Source of the DNA: Hyphomicrobiales bacterium
GTDB taxonomy: Bacteria; Pseudomonadota; Alphaproteobacteria; Rhizobiales; Rhizobiaceae
Length of the DNA: 64,000 bases
NCBI GenBank assembly: GCA_900465685.1
Contig: UEGR01000009.1
Coordinates: 1 to 64,000, forward strand
Direction: 5' to 3'
Each line of letters starts with the position of its first letter. Position 1 is the stretch's first letter. The notes under the pieces were generated by a model that had not been told where the DNA came from, did not search any database, and was given only the letters and a program-made list of their open reading frames with translations. This document shows positions 1 to 8,347 of the stretch, in pieces. Both the position numbers and the translations under genes were made by a program.

Positions 1-59
1 AAATTACAACGAGCGACACTCCAATAACTTTGAAAGGAAATGCCATGAGCTAATCTTAC

Positions 60-671
60 GTGCACAAGGCCGATCTGCGTACCCGGGTTGGTAAGGGGTC
101 CTCCCGCGAACTGCGTCGCAACGGCCAGATTCCTGCAGTCATCTATGGCGACAAGCAGGAGCCCCTCGCAATCGCCGTCTCCTATAAGGAGATCTACTAC
201 AAGATTCATGGCGGTGGTTTTAAGACCACGGTTGCCACGGTCGAAGTAGACGGCAAGAAGATTCAGGTCCTCCCGAAGGACTACCAGATGGACCCAGTCC
301 GCGACTTCCCGCAGCATGTCGACTTCCTGCGCGTTTCCGCAAAGTCGGTCGTTCACGTGAACGTTCCTGTTCACTTCAAGAACGAAGAAGCTGCACCGGG
401 CATCAAGCGCGGCGGCGTTCTCAACATCGTTCGTCACGACGTTGAACTGATCGTTCCGGCCAATGCAATTCCGGAAGCGCTCGAATTCGACCTGACCGGC
501 CTTGAAATCGGTGACTCCGTCCACATTTCGGCAATCAAGCTGCCGAAGGGCGTGTCTGCTGCCATTCAGGACCGCGACTTCACCATCGCCACCATTGCTG
601 CTCCTGCCGGCCTGAAGTCGGACGAAGCTGCTGCTGAAGGCGCTGAAGAAGAAGCCAAGGACGGCGAATAA
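60..671 (+). CDS. rplY: 50S ribosomal protein L25 (CTC/TL5 type), with shortened start
   Basis: Binds 5S rRNA in the large ribosomal subunit. The N-terminal L25 domain ([20 protein letters not shown] near the start) is followed by the C-terminal beta domain of the long CTC form and an acidic Ala/Glu tail, as in Brucella. The reading frame is open only from GTG at 60. The expected start, ATG at 45, is in frame and has a good ribosome site (AAAGGA at 32-37), but its third codon is TAA (51-53). No ribosome site lies just before the GTG. Translation may therefore rely on restart after a two-codon ORF, or the stop may be a sequencing error. pth follows 30 bases downstream, the usual rplY-pth pair. 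Confidence 0.93.
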   Translation: MHKADLRTRVGKGSSRELRRNGQIPAVIYGDKQEPLAIAVSYKEIYYKIHGGGFKTTVATVEVDGKKIQVLPKDYQMDPVRDFPQHVDFLRVSAKSVVHVNVPVHFKNEEAAPGIKRGGVLNIVRHDVELIVPANAIPEALEFDLTGLEIGDSVHISAIKLPKGVSAAIQDRDFTIATIAAPAGLKSDEAAAEGAEEEAKDGE

Positions 672-701
672 TCGCTTTCCGCATTTTAGGGGCTCTGAAC
701 C

Positions 702-1457
702 ATGCTGCTCATCGCAGGTCTTGGCAATCCGGGCCCCAAATATGCGCATAACCGGCATAATATCGGTTTCATGGCGGCGGATGAAATATTCCGCCGCCAT
801 CGCTTTTCCAACTGGCAGAAGAAGTTTCAGGCCGAAATCGCCGATGGCGTGATCGACGGCGAAAAAGTGCTGCTGATCAAGCCGCAGACTTTTATGAACC
901 TCTCGGGCCAGTCCATCGGCGAGGCCATGCGCTTTTACAAGCTCACCTCTGCCGACCTCGTCGTCATCTATGACGAACTCGACCTTATTCCGGGCAAGCT
1001 GCGCATCAAGACCGGCGGCGGCTCCGGCGGCCATAACGGCATCAAATCCATCGACGCGCATGTCCAGTCCTTCCCCGGCGGCCAGAATTATCGCCGCATG
1101 CGGCTTGGCATCGGCCATCCGGGCGCGAAGGAACTCGTGCATAATTATGTCCTCGGCGACTTTGCCAAGGCCGACAATGAATGGCTGGACACGCTTCTGG
1201 GCGCTGTCGCCGACAATGTGAGCCTGCTTGCCAAGCCGGGTGACGACAACAGCTTCATGAACCGCATTGCGCTTGCCATGGGCGACGGCAATCAGCGGCC
1301 AAGCGGTTTCAAAGCCGATCCCGCGCAGTTGGACAAGGCTCCGCCAAAGGCGCAGAGCCATATCCGTCAGGCGCGGCAGAACCAGAAGAAACCGGCCATT
1401 CCTGAAAGCGGCCCGATGGCTGAAATGCTGAAAAAGCTGCTGGGCAAGAAGGATTGA
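702..1457 (+). CDS. pth: Peptidyl-tRNA hydrolase
   Basis: Releases peptides from peptidyl-tRNAs that drop off the ribosome, recycling the tRNA in the cytoplasm. The family start motif [18 protein letters not shown] carries the conserved Asn9 and catalytic His19, and the FMNLSGQS and GGHNGIKS motifs follow in the right order. At 251 residues it is longer than the E. coli enzyme because of a basic, Pro/Lys-rich tail of about 55 residues, as in other Rhizobiales. It follows rplY closely and is probably co-transcribed. A palindromic repeat begins directly after the stop. Confidence 0.97.
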   Translation: MLLIAGLGNPGPKYAHNRHNIGFMAADEIFRRHRFSNWQKKFQAEIADGVIDGEKVLLIKPQTFMNLSGQSIGEAMRFYKLTSADLVVIYDELDLIPGKLRIKTGGGSGGHNGIKSIDAHVQSFPGGQNYRRMRLGIGHPGAKELVHNYVLGDFAKADNEWLDTLLGAVADNVSLLAKPGDDNSFMNRIALAMGDGNQRPSGFKADPAQLDKAPPKAQSHIRQARQNQKKPAIPESGPMAEMLKKLLGKKD

Positions 1458-1458
1458 A

Positions 1459-1503
1459 GCATTTCCAGCAAAAGCGCGAAGCGGTTTTGCGTGGGAGAAT
1501 GCG
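1459..1503 (+). repeat. Short palindromic intergenic repeat, family R1, copy 1
   Basis: An imperfect palindrome of about 45 bases starting GCATTTCCAGCAAAAG and containing GCGAAGCGGTTTTGCG. Near-identical copies lie at 12733-12777 (same strand) and 28331-28375 (opposite strand). It starts one base after the pth stop codon. This class of small repeat is common between genes in Rhizobiales; no family name is assigned here. Confidence 0.85.
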
Positions 1504-1608
1504 TAAAAATAAGCCGTTCCAAAGGCCGCGACAGCTCCGCCTCTTGACGCTTCACACCTCAATGTCGCATAGCGACGGTAACTCTATTCTAGTCTGACAG
1601 GTACGATC

Positions 1609-2712
1609 ATGGGTTTCAAATGCGGCATCGTCGGTCTGCCAAATGTTGGCAAGTCGACGCTTTTCAACGCGCTGACCAAAACGGCCGCCGCACAGGCCGC
1701 AAACTATCCGTTCTGCACCATCGAGCCGAACACCGGCGAAGTGGCAGTTCCGGATCCGCGCCAGAACGAGCTGGCCAGGATCGCCGGGTCAAAGGAAATC
1801 ATCCCGACCCGCATCAACTTCGTTGACATTGCGGGCCTCGTCCGCGGAGCCTCGAAGGGCGAAGGTCTCGGCAACCAGTTCCTTGCCAATATCCGCGAAG
1901 TCGATGCCATCGTGCATGTGCTGCGCTGCTTTGAAGATGACGACATCACCCATGTCGAAGGTCGCATCGATCCCGTATCGGACGCACAGACGGTTGAAAC
2001 CGAACTGATGCTGTCGGACCTTGAAAGCATCGAACGCCGCATCGTGCAGATCCGCAAGCGCGCCACCGGCAAGGACAAGGAAGCCCTCACCATTCTGCCG
2101 GTGATGGAAGCAGCGCTTGAGCTGCTCCAAAATGGCCAGCCGGTTCGCCTGATGCTGAAGGATATCGCAGCAGAAGACCTGCTGACGCTGAAGGGTCTGA
2201 ACCTTCTGACTTCCAAGCCTGTGCTCTATGTCTGCAATGTCGCCGAAGGCGATGCTGCCAAGGGTAACGCGTATAGCGCTGCCGTCGAAAAGATGGCCGA
2301 GGAACAAGGTGCGCAGACGGTCATCATCTCCGCTGCCATCGAAGCAGAAGTTGCCCAGCTGCCAGATGAGGAAGCCAGGGAATATCTGGAGAGCATGGAC
2401 CTTGAGGAACCGGGCCTCGACCGCCTGATCCGTGCCGGTTACAAGCTTCTCGACCTCATCACCTATTTCACCGCCGGACCGAAGGAAACCCGCGCCTGGA
2501 CCATCCGTCGCGGCACCAAGGCTCCCGGCGCTGCCGGTGTGATCCACACCGATTTCGAGCGCGGTTTCATTCGTGCCCAGACCATCGCCTATGAAGACTA
2601 CGTCAAATACAACGGCGAAGTCGGCGCCAAGGAAGCGGGCAAGGCCAGAGACGAAGGCAAGGAATACATCGTCCATGACGGCGATGTGATGCTGTTCCGC
2701 TTCAACACCTGA
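1609..2712 (+). CDS. ychF: Redox-regulated ATPase/GTPase YchF (Obg-HflX superfamily)
   Basis: A ribosome-associated P-loop NTPase of the universally conserved YchF/Ola1 family, which usually prefers ATP. The P-loop GLPNVGKST lies near residue 9, the NYPFCTIEPN switch near 33, DIAGLVRGASKGEGLGNQF near 70, and the altered G4 motif NVAE (in place of NKxD) near 210. A C-terminal TGS domain (TFFTAGP-type region and FERGFIRAQTIAYEDY) completes the expected 360-370 residues. ATG 1609 gives the standard MGFKCGIVGLPN start. A hairpin terminator follows the stop. Confidence 0.97.
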   Translation: MGFKCGIVGLPNVGKSTLFNALTKTAAAQAANYPFCTIEPNTGEVAVPDPRQNELARIAGSKEIIPTRINFVDIAGLVRGASKGEGLGNQFLANIREVDAIVHVLRCFEDDDITHVEGRIDPVSDAQTVETELMLSDLESIERRIVQIRKRATGKDKEALTILPVMEAALELLQNGQPVRLMLKDIAAEDLLTLKGLNLLTSKPVLYVCNVAEGDAAKGNAYSAAVEKMAEEQGAQTVIISAAIEAEVAQLPDEEAREYLESMDLEEPGLDRLIRAGYKLLDLITYFTAGPKETRAWTIRRGTKAPGAAGVIHTDFERGFIRAQTIAYEDYVKYNGEVGAKEAGKARDEGKEYIVHDGDVMLFRFNT

Positions 2713-2719
2713 TACGATC

Positions 2720-2745
2720 AGGCCGCCGTATCCCGGCGGCCTTTG
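2720..2745 (+). terminator. Intrinsic terminator after ychF
   Basis: The 8-bp stem GGCCGCCG (2721-2728) pairs with CGGCGGCC (2734-2741) around a 5-base loop and is followed by TTT. It is placed 8 bases after the ychF stop. The T run is short, so termination may be partial. Confidence 0.7.
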
Positions 2746-2752
2746 CATATTT

Positions 2753-2776
2753 AGAGCATTTCCGGAAACCGGTTTG
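2753..2776 (+). repeat. Partial intergenic repeat, R2-like fragment
   Basis: AGAGCATTTCCGGAAACCGG resembles one arm of the R2 repeats seen near 34.97, 46.97 and 56.15 kb. It ends at the ribosome site of the next gene. Only part of the element is present, so the call is tentative. Confidence 0.4.
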
Positions 2777-2789
2777 GAGGAGATCGAGG

Positions 2790-3287
2790 GTGAGCAAGCC
2801 CCAGCTGAAATACGCCTATGAGGATATGGTGCCGGGACTGAAGATCCCTTTCGGTCCGCGCACGATCAACAAGGAAGAGATCATCGAATTCGCAAGCGCA
2901 TTCGATCCGCAGCCCTTCCACCTCGATGAAGAAGCAGGCAAGGCCAGCGTGCTTGGCGGCCTTGCCGCCTCAGGCTGGCAGACCGTATCGCTGATCATGC
3001 GTCTCGTTTGCGACGCCTTTCTCACCAACTCCACATCACAAGGCGGCCCCGGTGTTGAATTCACCCGCTGGAAGCGCCCGGTTCTCGCCGGCGATACGCT
3101 GAGCGGTGTTTCCACGGTCATCGACCGCCGCCTTTCCAAGAGCCGCCCGGAAATCGGTTTCGTCACGCTGCATCACGCGCTGGTCAATCAGCGCGGCGAA
3201 ACCGTGTGCGAAATGCAGCATCCCTGCATGATGGGACGCCGTGACTACGACGCGGCACAGGAAGCCGAAGCCAAGGCGGGTGCGTGA
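2790..3287 (+). CDS. MaoC-like (hot-dog fold) dehydratase, first of a pair
   Basis: A single-domain MaoC/R-hydratase-type protein of 165 residues, which family knowledge links to hydration or dehydration of acyl-CoA thioesters. The hydratase signature region FASAFDPQPFHLDEEAGKAS carries the conserved Asp and His pair, followed by GGLAASGWQT. The start is GTG, chosen because GGAGGAGATCGAGG precedes it. Its stop overlaps the ATG of a second, similar gene, so the two products are likely made together and may form a heteromer. The substrate is unknown. Confidence 0.85.
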   Translation: MSKPQLKYAYEDMVPGLKIPFGPRTINKEEIIEFASAFDPQPFHLDEEAGKASVLGGLAASGWQTVSLIMRLVCDAFLTNSTSQGGPGVEFTRWKRPVLAGDTLSGVSTVIDRRLSKSRPEIGFVTLHHALVNQRGETVCEMQHPCMMGRRDYDAAQEAEAKAGA

Positions 3288-3754
3288 TGAGCTATCTTGA
3301 AGACAATCTCGGTCGGGAACTGGACATCGGCAGCTATACATTCACCGCCGAAGAGATCATCGACTTTGCCACGAAATATGATCCCCAACCGTTTCATCTC
3401 GATGCTGAAGCTGCAAAGAACAGCCTGTTCGGCGGCCTGTGCGCCTCTGGCTGGCACACGACAGCGGTGTTCATGAAGCTGAACGTCGCCTCCATCGTGC
3501 AGGCAACCAAGGACGCGCTCAAGCGCGGCGAGACGCCGCCGACTTTCGGGCCCTCGCCCGGCTTCGAAAACCTGAAATGGTCAAAGCCGGTCTATGCCGG
3601 AGATACCATCACCTATAAGCGCACCGTCCATGCGCTGCGCCCGCTCGCTTCGCGCCCGGGCTGGTCGATGCTGGCGATGAGCAGCCGCGCCTTCAACCAG
3701 AATGGCGAGGAAGTGCTGTCGTTCGAAAACGCGGCTATGGTCAAGCTGCCATAA
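3287..3754 (+). CDS. MaoC-like (hot-dog fold) dehydratase, second of a pair
   Basis: Paralogue of the gene before it, sharing the pattern FATKYDPQPFHLDAEAAKNSLFGGLCASGWHT with the same Asp/His positions. The start is taken as ATG 3287, whose A is the last base of the preceding TGA stop, giving translational coupling. It is 155 residues, one hot-dog domain. The C-terminal part (RAFNQNGEEVLSFE) is typical of acyl-thioester hydratases. It converges with the DJ-1 gene 15 bases away. The substrate cannot be deduced. Confidence 0.85.
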   Translation: MSYLEDNLGRELDIGSYTFTAEEIIDFATKYDPQPFHLDAEAAKNSLFGGLCASGWHTTAVFMKLNVASIVQATKDALKRGETPPTFGPSPGFENLKWSKPVYAGDTITYKRTVHALRPLASRPGWSMLAMSSRAFNQNGEEVLSFENAAMVKLP

Positions 3755-3768
3755 GCCAATAAGGCCAA

Positions 3769-4443
3769 TCATTGCTTTGGCCATTTGGCGAAAATCGCCT
3801 CCCTCGCCGCTCTGGATGCGGCGAGGCGTTCGCGTCCAAGCGCCAGAATTTCAGGTCGCGCCTGATCGGGCGTTCCGGAATGAAATGGAGGTGCAGGTGC
3901 GTATTCCAGTGTCAGTTGCACGGTTTCCGCTTCCGCCCGCCCGAATAGCTCTTCGAGAATAGACAGTCCAAAGTCGATCCCCGACGTGACGCCACCTGCC
4001 GTGATGATATTGCCGTCCTGCACGACGCGTCCTTTGGTCGGTATCGCACCGAAATGCTCCAGAAAATCCATCGCATTCCAGTGAGTCGTCGCTCTTTTCC
4101 CCGTCAGGAGTCCTGCAGCGCCAAGAACCAAGGCACCCGTGCACACGGAGGTGACATAGCGTGCATTGCGCGCCTGCTCGCGCACAAAATCCAGCACGAC
4201 CGTATCCGTCAATAGTGGATTTACACCACCTCCGCCCGGAATGCCGATGACATCCAGCGGCGGGCAATCATCAAATGTAGCCGTGGGGACAAAGGTAAGT
4301 CCCGAAGAGGAAATGACCGGATTGCGATCTTTCCAGATCAGGAGAACATCCGTTCCTTCCGCCGACGAGAAAATGTCGTGCGGCCCTGTCAGATCGAGTT
4401 GCTGAATGGATGGAAATATCAGAAACCCGATCGTCAAAGTCAT
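3769..4443 (-). CDS. DJ-1/PfpI superfamily protein, isonitrile hydratase-like
   Basis: A class I glutamine-amidotransferase-like fold of 224 residues. The nucleophile elbow is TSVCTGALVLGAAG with Cys101, followed by ATTHW, as in GlxA/isonitrile-hydratase proteins that lack the AraC DNA-binding tail. The acid residue near Glu29/Asp18 in DLTGPHD matches the family pattern. The product is cytoplasmic with no signal peptide. It is separated from apt by 27 bases and could be transcribed with it. Hydratase, glyoxalase or stress-chaperone roles all occur in this family; the substrate is not predictable. Confidence 0.85.
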   Translation of the reverse strand: MTLTIGFLIFPSIQQLDLTGPHDIFSSAEGTDVLLIWKDRNPVISSSGLTFVPTATFDDCPPLDVIGIPGGGGVNPLLTDTVVLDFVREQARNARYVTSVCTGALVLGAAGLLTGKRATTHWNAMDFLEHFGAIPTKGRVVQDGNIITAGGVTSGIDFGLSILEELFGRAEAETVQLTLEYAPAPPFHSGTPDQARPEILALGRERLAASRAAREAIFAKWPKQ

Positions 4444-4470
4444 CGCAACATCCTTTGTAAAACTTCGCCC

Positions 4471-5016
4471 TCAGTCGCCTTCGAATGAAACCAGCGTGCG
4501 CACGGGCACGCCGAGCGCTTCCAGCTTCTTGCGTCCGCCAAGGTCCGGCAGATCGATGATGAAGCAGGCGGCAACGATGTTCGCCCCAATCTGCAACAAC
4601 AGCTTGGCAGCGGCTTCCGCCGTACCGCCGGTAGCAATCAGATCGTCGACGAGGATGATGCGCTCGCCCTTCTCGATTGCGTCGCGATGCATCTCCATTT
4701 CGTCGTTGCCATATTCAAGGCTGTAGGCAATACGCACCGTATCGCGGGGCAGCTTGCCCTTCTTGCGGATCGGCACGAAACCAGCGGAGATTTGGTGCGC
4801 AATGGCGCCGCCAAGAATGAAGCCGCGGGCTTCAATGCCTGCAACCTTATCCACCTTGTTACCGGCAAAAGGATAGACGAGTTCGTCGACCGAGCGGCGG
4901 AATGCCTGCGCGTCGCCCATAAGGGTCGTTACGTCGCGGAACTGCACGCCGGGCTTAGGATAATCCGGAATGGTTCTGATGGCATCCTTCAAGGTGGCTT
5001 TGAGCCCGGATTCCAT
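4471..5016 (-). CDS. apt: Adenine phosphoribosyltransferase
   Basis: Converts adenine and PRPP to AMP in purine salvage. The PRPP-binding motif [13 protein letters not shown] and the [14 protein letters not shown] region are present. The start at 5016 (MESG...) is preferred over an in-frame start 15 bases upstream because it matches Brucella Apt and gives 181 residues, close to the family length. The gene is on the minus strand downstream of the petABC terminator and needs its own promoter in the 250-base gap before 5266; no clear promoter was recognised there. Confidence 0.96.
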   Translation of the reverse strand: MESGLKATLKDAIRTIPDYPKPGVQFRDVTTLMGDAQAFRRSVDELVYPFAGNKVDKVAGIEARGFILGGAIAHQISAGFVPIRKKGKLPRDTVRIAYSLEYGNDEMEMHRDAIEKGERIILVDDLIATGGTAEAAAKLLLQIGANIVAACFIIDLPDLGGRKKLEALGVPVRTLVSFEGD

Positions 5017-5260
5017 TGTCGGTCCTTTCAATTTGAACTTTCAGCAACGACGGAACGCCTCGACTGGAGAGCGGTCCCGTGACCTGCATCCCTTCCTCGT
5101 CAACGCGCCCGGCAAGGCGATCAAGACGCCTCTGGCTGTTACGCTCTTTTCAATCACGATATCGCAGCCACGCCAAGCTTATTCGCGCATGAGCGAGCAA
5201 AACGGCAGCTCTGGCGGCGGGTCTGGCCGCCATCGACTGTAAATCAGCAGCCCCACAAAC

Positions 5261-5285
5261 AAAAAGGGCGCCTTTTCGGGCGCCC
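5261..5285 (-). terminator. Intrinsic terminator of the petABC operon
   Basis: Read on the minus strand, GGGCGCC (5285-5279), loop CGAAAA, GGCGCCC (5272-5266) and then TTTTT (5265-5261). It lies 25 bases past the petC stop and is a textbook rho-independent terminator. Confidence 0.92.
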
Positions 5286-5309
5286 TCTTTTCAAAGATCA
5301 GCTGATTGC

Positions 5310-6182
5310 TCAGTGCTTCACATCAGACCAGATCGACCGCTTGGCGATATAGGCCAGACCCGCAAAGAGAATCAGGAACACAATCACCCGGAAGCCAGTG
5401 CGCTTGCGCTGTTCCAAATGCGGTTCTGCTGCCCACATCAGGAAAGCCGAAACGTCACGCGCATACTGGTCCACCGTCTGCGGCGAGCCGTCATCATAGG
5501 TCACCTGACCGTCATTGAGCGGCTTGGCCATGGCAAGCGCTTTTGCCGAGATGAAGTACGGATTATAGTGCGTACCTTCGGCAATCTGCATGCCCGCTGG
5601 CGGCTGCTCATCGAAGCCAGTCAGCAGCGAATGGATGTAGTCCGGGCCACCTTCGGCATATTGCGTGAAGATGTCGAAGATGAACTGCGGGAAGCCGCGT
5701 TCCACTGCGCGCGCCTTGGCGATCAGCGAAAAGTCAGGCGGAGCCGCACCATTGTTTGCAGCCGCAGCAGCGGCCGCATTCGGGAATGGCGCCGGGAAAT
5801 GGTCGGTCGGCAACGCCTTGCGGGTGAACATTTCACCTTCGCCGTTCGGGCCGTCCTGCACTTCGTATTCGGCAGCCAGTGCCTTCACCTGTTCCGGCGA
5901 ATAGCCGAGGTCTTCCAGCGTACGGAAGGCCACCAGGTTCATGGAATGGCAGGCCGAGCATACTTCCTTATAGACCTTCAGACCGCGTTGCAGCTGACCC
6001 TTGTCATAGGTGCCGAACGGGCCGGCAAAGCTCCACTTTTCCTGCTTTGGATGGTGGATCGGGAAATGCGTCGGTTCCGCCGCATTGCCGCCCTCCTCAG
6101 CGAAGGCACCGCTCATGGAAAGACCAAGTGCGACCAGCGGAGCGATACCAAAGGCAGCGAAGCTCTTGAGGATGTTTTTCAT
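5310..6182 (-). CDS. petC: Ubiquinol-cytochrome c reductase, cytochrome c1 subunit
   Basis: Membrane-anchored c-type cytochrome of the bc1 complex, passing electrons from the Rieske centre to soluble cytochrome c. A signal peptide (MKNILKSFAAFG...SGAFA, cut near 28) is followed by the haem motif CSACH (Cys75, Cys78, His79) and, near the C terminus, the transmembrane anchor VIVFLILFAGLAYIA. The start at 6182 was chosen over upstream in-frame ATGs because AAGGACG sits just before it. It is the last gene of petABC, 28 bases after cytochrome b. Confidence 0.96.
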   Translation of the reverse strand: MKNILKSFAAFGIAPLVALGLSMSGAFAEEGGNAAEPTHFPIHHPKQEKWSFAGPFGTYDKGQLQRGLKVYKEVCSACHSMNLVAFRTLEDLGYSPEQVKALAAEYEVQDGPNGEGEMFTRKALPTDHFPAPFPNAAAAAAANNGAAPPDFSLIAKARAVERGFPQFIFDIFTQYAEGGPDYIHSLLTGFDEQPPAGMQIAEGTHYNPYFISAKALAMAKPLNDGQVTYDDGSPQTVDQYARDVSAFLMWAAEPHLEQRKRTGFRVIVFLILFAGLAYIAKRSIWSDVKH

Positions 6183-6210
6183 CGTTACGTCCTTCATATC
6201 TCTCGCTGGT

Positions 6211-7512
6211 TCAGCCCTTGATTTCCACGGGGGCAATCTCGGCCTTGCCTTCGCTCTTCGCCAGCACAGCCTCGGTGATCGAGTTGGGCAGACGCTTCGG
6301 CGTCTCGATCAGGCCGAGAACCGGCATGATGACGATGAAGAAAGCGAAATAGTAAAGCGTACCGAGCTGCGCCATGAAGACATAGGAGCCTTCGGCAGGA
6401 CGCGAACCCAGCCATCCAAGGAAGATGGCGTTGATCACGAAGAGCCAGAAGAACAGCTTGAACCATGGGCGATAGACAGCCGAACGAACCTTCGACGTAT
6501 CGAGCCACGGAACCACGAAGAGGATAGCGATCGAACCGAACATGGTCAGAACGCCGCCGAGCTTGGAGTCGATCGGGCCGATGTTGAAGGTGATGGCGCG
6601 CAGCATCGCGTAGAACGGCAGGAAGTACCATTCAGGAACGATGTGAGCAGGCGTCTTGAGCGAGTCGGCCGGGATATAGTTATCCGGGTGGCCGAGGAAG
6701 TTCGGCATGTAGAAGACGAAATAGGCGAAGAACACGAAGAAGACGAGCGCGCCGAAAGCGTCCTTGATGGTCGCATAAGGCGTGAACGAAACCGTGTCGG
6801 TCTTCGACTTCACTTCAATGCCGGTTGGGTTGGTCTGGCCCGTGACATGCAGCGCCCAGACGTGCAGGACGACAACGCCCGCAATCATGAACGGCAGCAA
6901 ATAGTGCAGCGAGAAGAAGCGGTTCAGCGTCGGGTTGTCGACCGCAAAGCCGCCAAGAAGAAGCTGCTGTATCGGCTCGCCTATGACCGGGAAGGCCGTG
7001 AAGAAACCGGTGATAACCGTTGCGCCCCAGAAGGACATCTGGCCCCACGGCAGCACGTAACCCATGAAGGCGGTCGCCATCATGAGAAGGAAGATCACCA
7101 CACCGAGAATCCACAGAAGCTCGCGCGGCGCCTTGTAGGAGCCGTAGTAGAGACCGCGTGCAATATGCAGGTAAACGGCGATGAAGAAGAAGGATGCACC
7201 GTTGGAGTGCATGTAGCGCAGAAGCCAACCAGAGTTGACGTCGCGCATGATCTTTTCGACGGAATTGAACGCAATGCCCGTATCCGCAGCATAGTGCATC
7301 GCCAGAACGATGCCGGTCAGAATCTGCGCGATGAGCATGAAGCTCAAAATGCCACCGAAGGTGTACATGTAGTTCAGGTTACGCGGCGTTGGATAGGCCA
7401 CGAAGGAATCATAGACCAGACGCGGCAAGGGAAGCCGTTCGTCCACCCATTTTTCGATGCCGGTCTTCGGCGTATATGTGGAGTGTCCACCACTCATGTC
7501 TTCTCTCCCCAA
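6211..7512 (-). CDS. petB: Ubiquinol-cytochrome c reductase, cytochrome b subunit
   Basis: Integral membrane subunit holding both b haems and the quinol-oxidation and quinone-reduction sites. It has 433 residues with about eight membrane helices. Paired haem-ligand histidines are visible in the second helix (AMHYAADT) and the fourth ([11 protein letters not shown]), and the PEWY motif is present at [15 protein letters not shown] proton-pumping Q cycle in the inner membrane is the established role. It lies 8 bases after petA and is co-transcribed with it. Confidence 0.97.
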   Translation of the reverse strand: MGREDMSGGHSTYTPKTGIEKWVDERLPLPRLVYDSFVAYPTPRNLNYMYTFGGILSFMLIAQILTGIVLAMHYAADTGIAFNSVEKIMRDVNSGWLLRYMHSNGASFFFIAVYLHIARGLYYGSYKAPRELLWILGVVIFLLMMATAFMGYVLPWGQMSFWGATVITGFFTAFPVIGEPIQQLLLGGFAVDNPTLNRFFSLHYLLPFMIAGVVVLHVWALHVTGQTNPTGIEVKSKTDTVSFTPYATIKDAFGALVFFVFFAYFVFYMPNFLGHPDNYIPADSLKTPAHIVPEWYFLPFYAMLRAITFNIGPIDSKLGGVLTMFGSIAILFVVPWLDTSKVRSAVYRPWFKLFFWLFVINAIFLGWLGSRPAEGSYVFMAQLGTLYYFAFFIVIMPVLGLIETPKRLPNSITEAVLAKSEGKAEIAPVEIKG

Positions 7513-7520
7513 GACCTGTT

Positions 7521-8084
7521 TTAGCCGATCCTGATGACCGTATCGGAAGTGAACGCATATTGCGGAATGTGCATGTTTTCCGGTGCCGGGCCGCTGCGGA
7601 TACGACCCGCAGTGTCATAGGTCGAGCCATGGCATGGGCAGAACCAGCCGCCGAATGCGCCGGATTCACCAAGCGGCACGCAACCCAGATGGGTGCAAAC
7701 GCCGATCATGATGAGCCAGTTTTCCTTGCCTTCACCTGCCGAGCGGGCAACGTCGGTCGCCTGTGCGTCGGATGGAAGGTTGGCATTGCGGGCGACCGGA
7801 TCCTTGAGATCACCGAGAGCCGCGCTCTTGCCTTCTTCCACTTCCTTGGCGGAACGGTTGCGGATGAATACCGGCTTGCCGCGCCATTTGACGGTCAGGG
7901 ACGCGCCTTCTGCGAGAGAAGAAACGTCGACTTCGATGGAAGCGGCTGCGAGTGTCGAAGCGTCTGGACGCATCTGGTCGATAAACGGCCATGCCAGTCC
8001 GCCAACACCGACCACACCGGCCATTCCCGTCGCAATATAGAGAAAATCACGCCGTGTCGGCTCAGCCGTGTCGTGTGCGCTCAC
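7521..8084 (-). CDS. petA: Ubiquinol-cytochrome c reductase, Rieske iron-sulfur subunit
   Basis: First gene of the bc1 operon. An RRDFL twin-arginine motif at 11-15 and a hydrophobic segment ([17 protein letters not shown]) form the Tat-type anchor. The [2Fe-2S] ligands are Cys130/His132 in CTHLGC and Cys149/His152 in CPCHGS. The start is GTG 8084, preceded by AAAAGGGAG. The promoter should lie in the 263-base gap up to 8347; that gap carries no gene and no recognised promoter. Confidence 0.96.
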   Translation of the reverse strand: MSAHDTAEPTRRDFLYIATGMAGVVGVGGLAWPFIDQMRPDASTLAAASIEVDVSSLAEGASLTVKWRGKPVFIRNRSAKEVEEGKSAALGDLKDPVARNANLPSDAQATDVARSAGEGKENWLIMIGVCTHLGCVPLGESGAFGGWFCPCHGSTYDTAGRIRSGPAPENMHIPQYAFTSDTVIRIG

Positions 8085-8347
8085 GTGCCAACTCCCTTTT
8101 AATCTGCATGTTCAATTGAACTCTCCCCTCGTCCGCTTTTGCACCTGCGCAAAAGTTATCCCGCAAGTGCTCGCAGGACGAAATTCCCTCCATCTCACTA
8201 TCCGGTTTATGCGCGTAAAAAACGCTTGTCCAGACACCAAGCCCTTAGGACGGCACGATGTCGCAGGCGGATTTGCTTGATTAATTTGATGGATACACAG
8301 CAAAGCTGCGGCCAAGGCTAAAGACCGGCCCGGATGACCTGAAGTTT

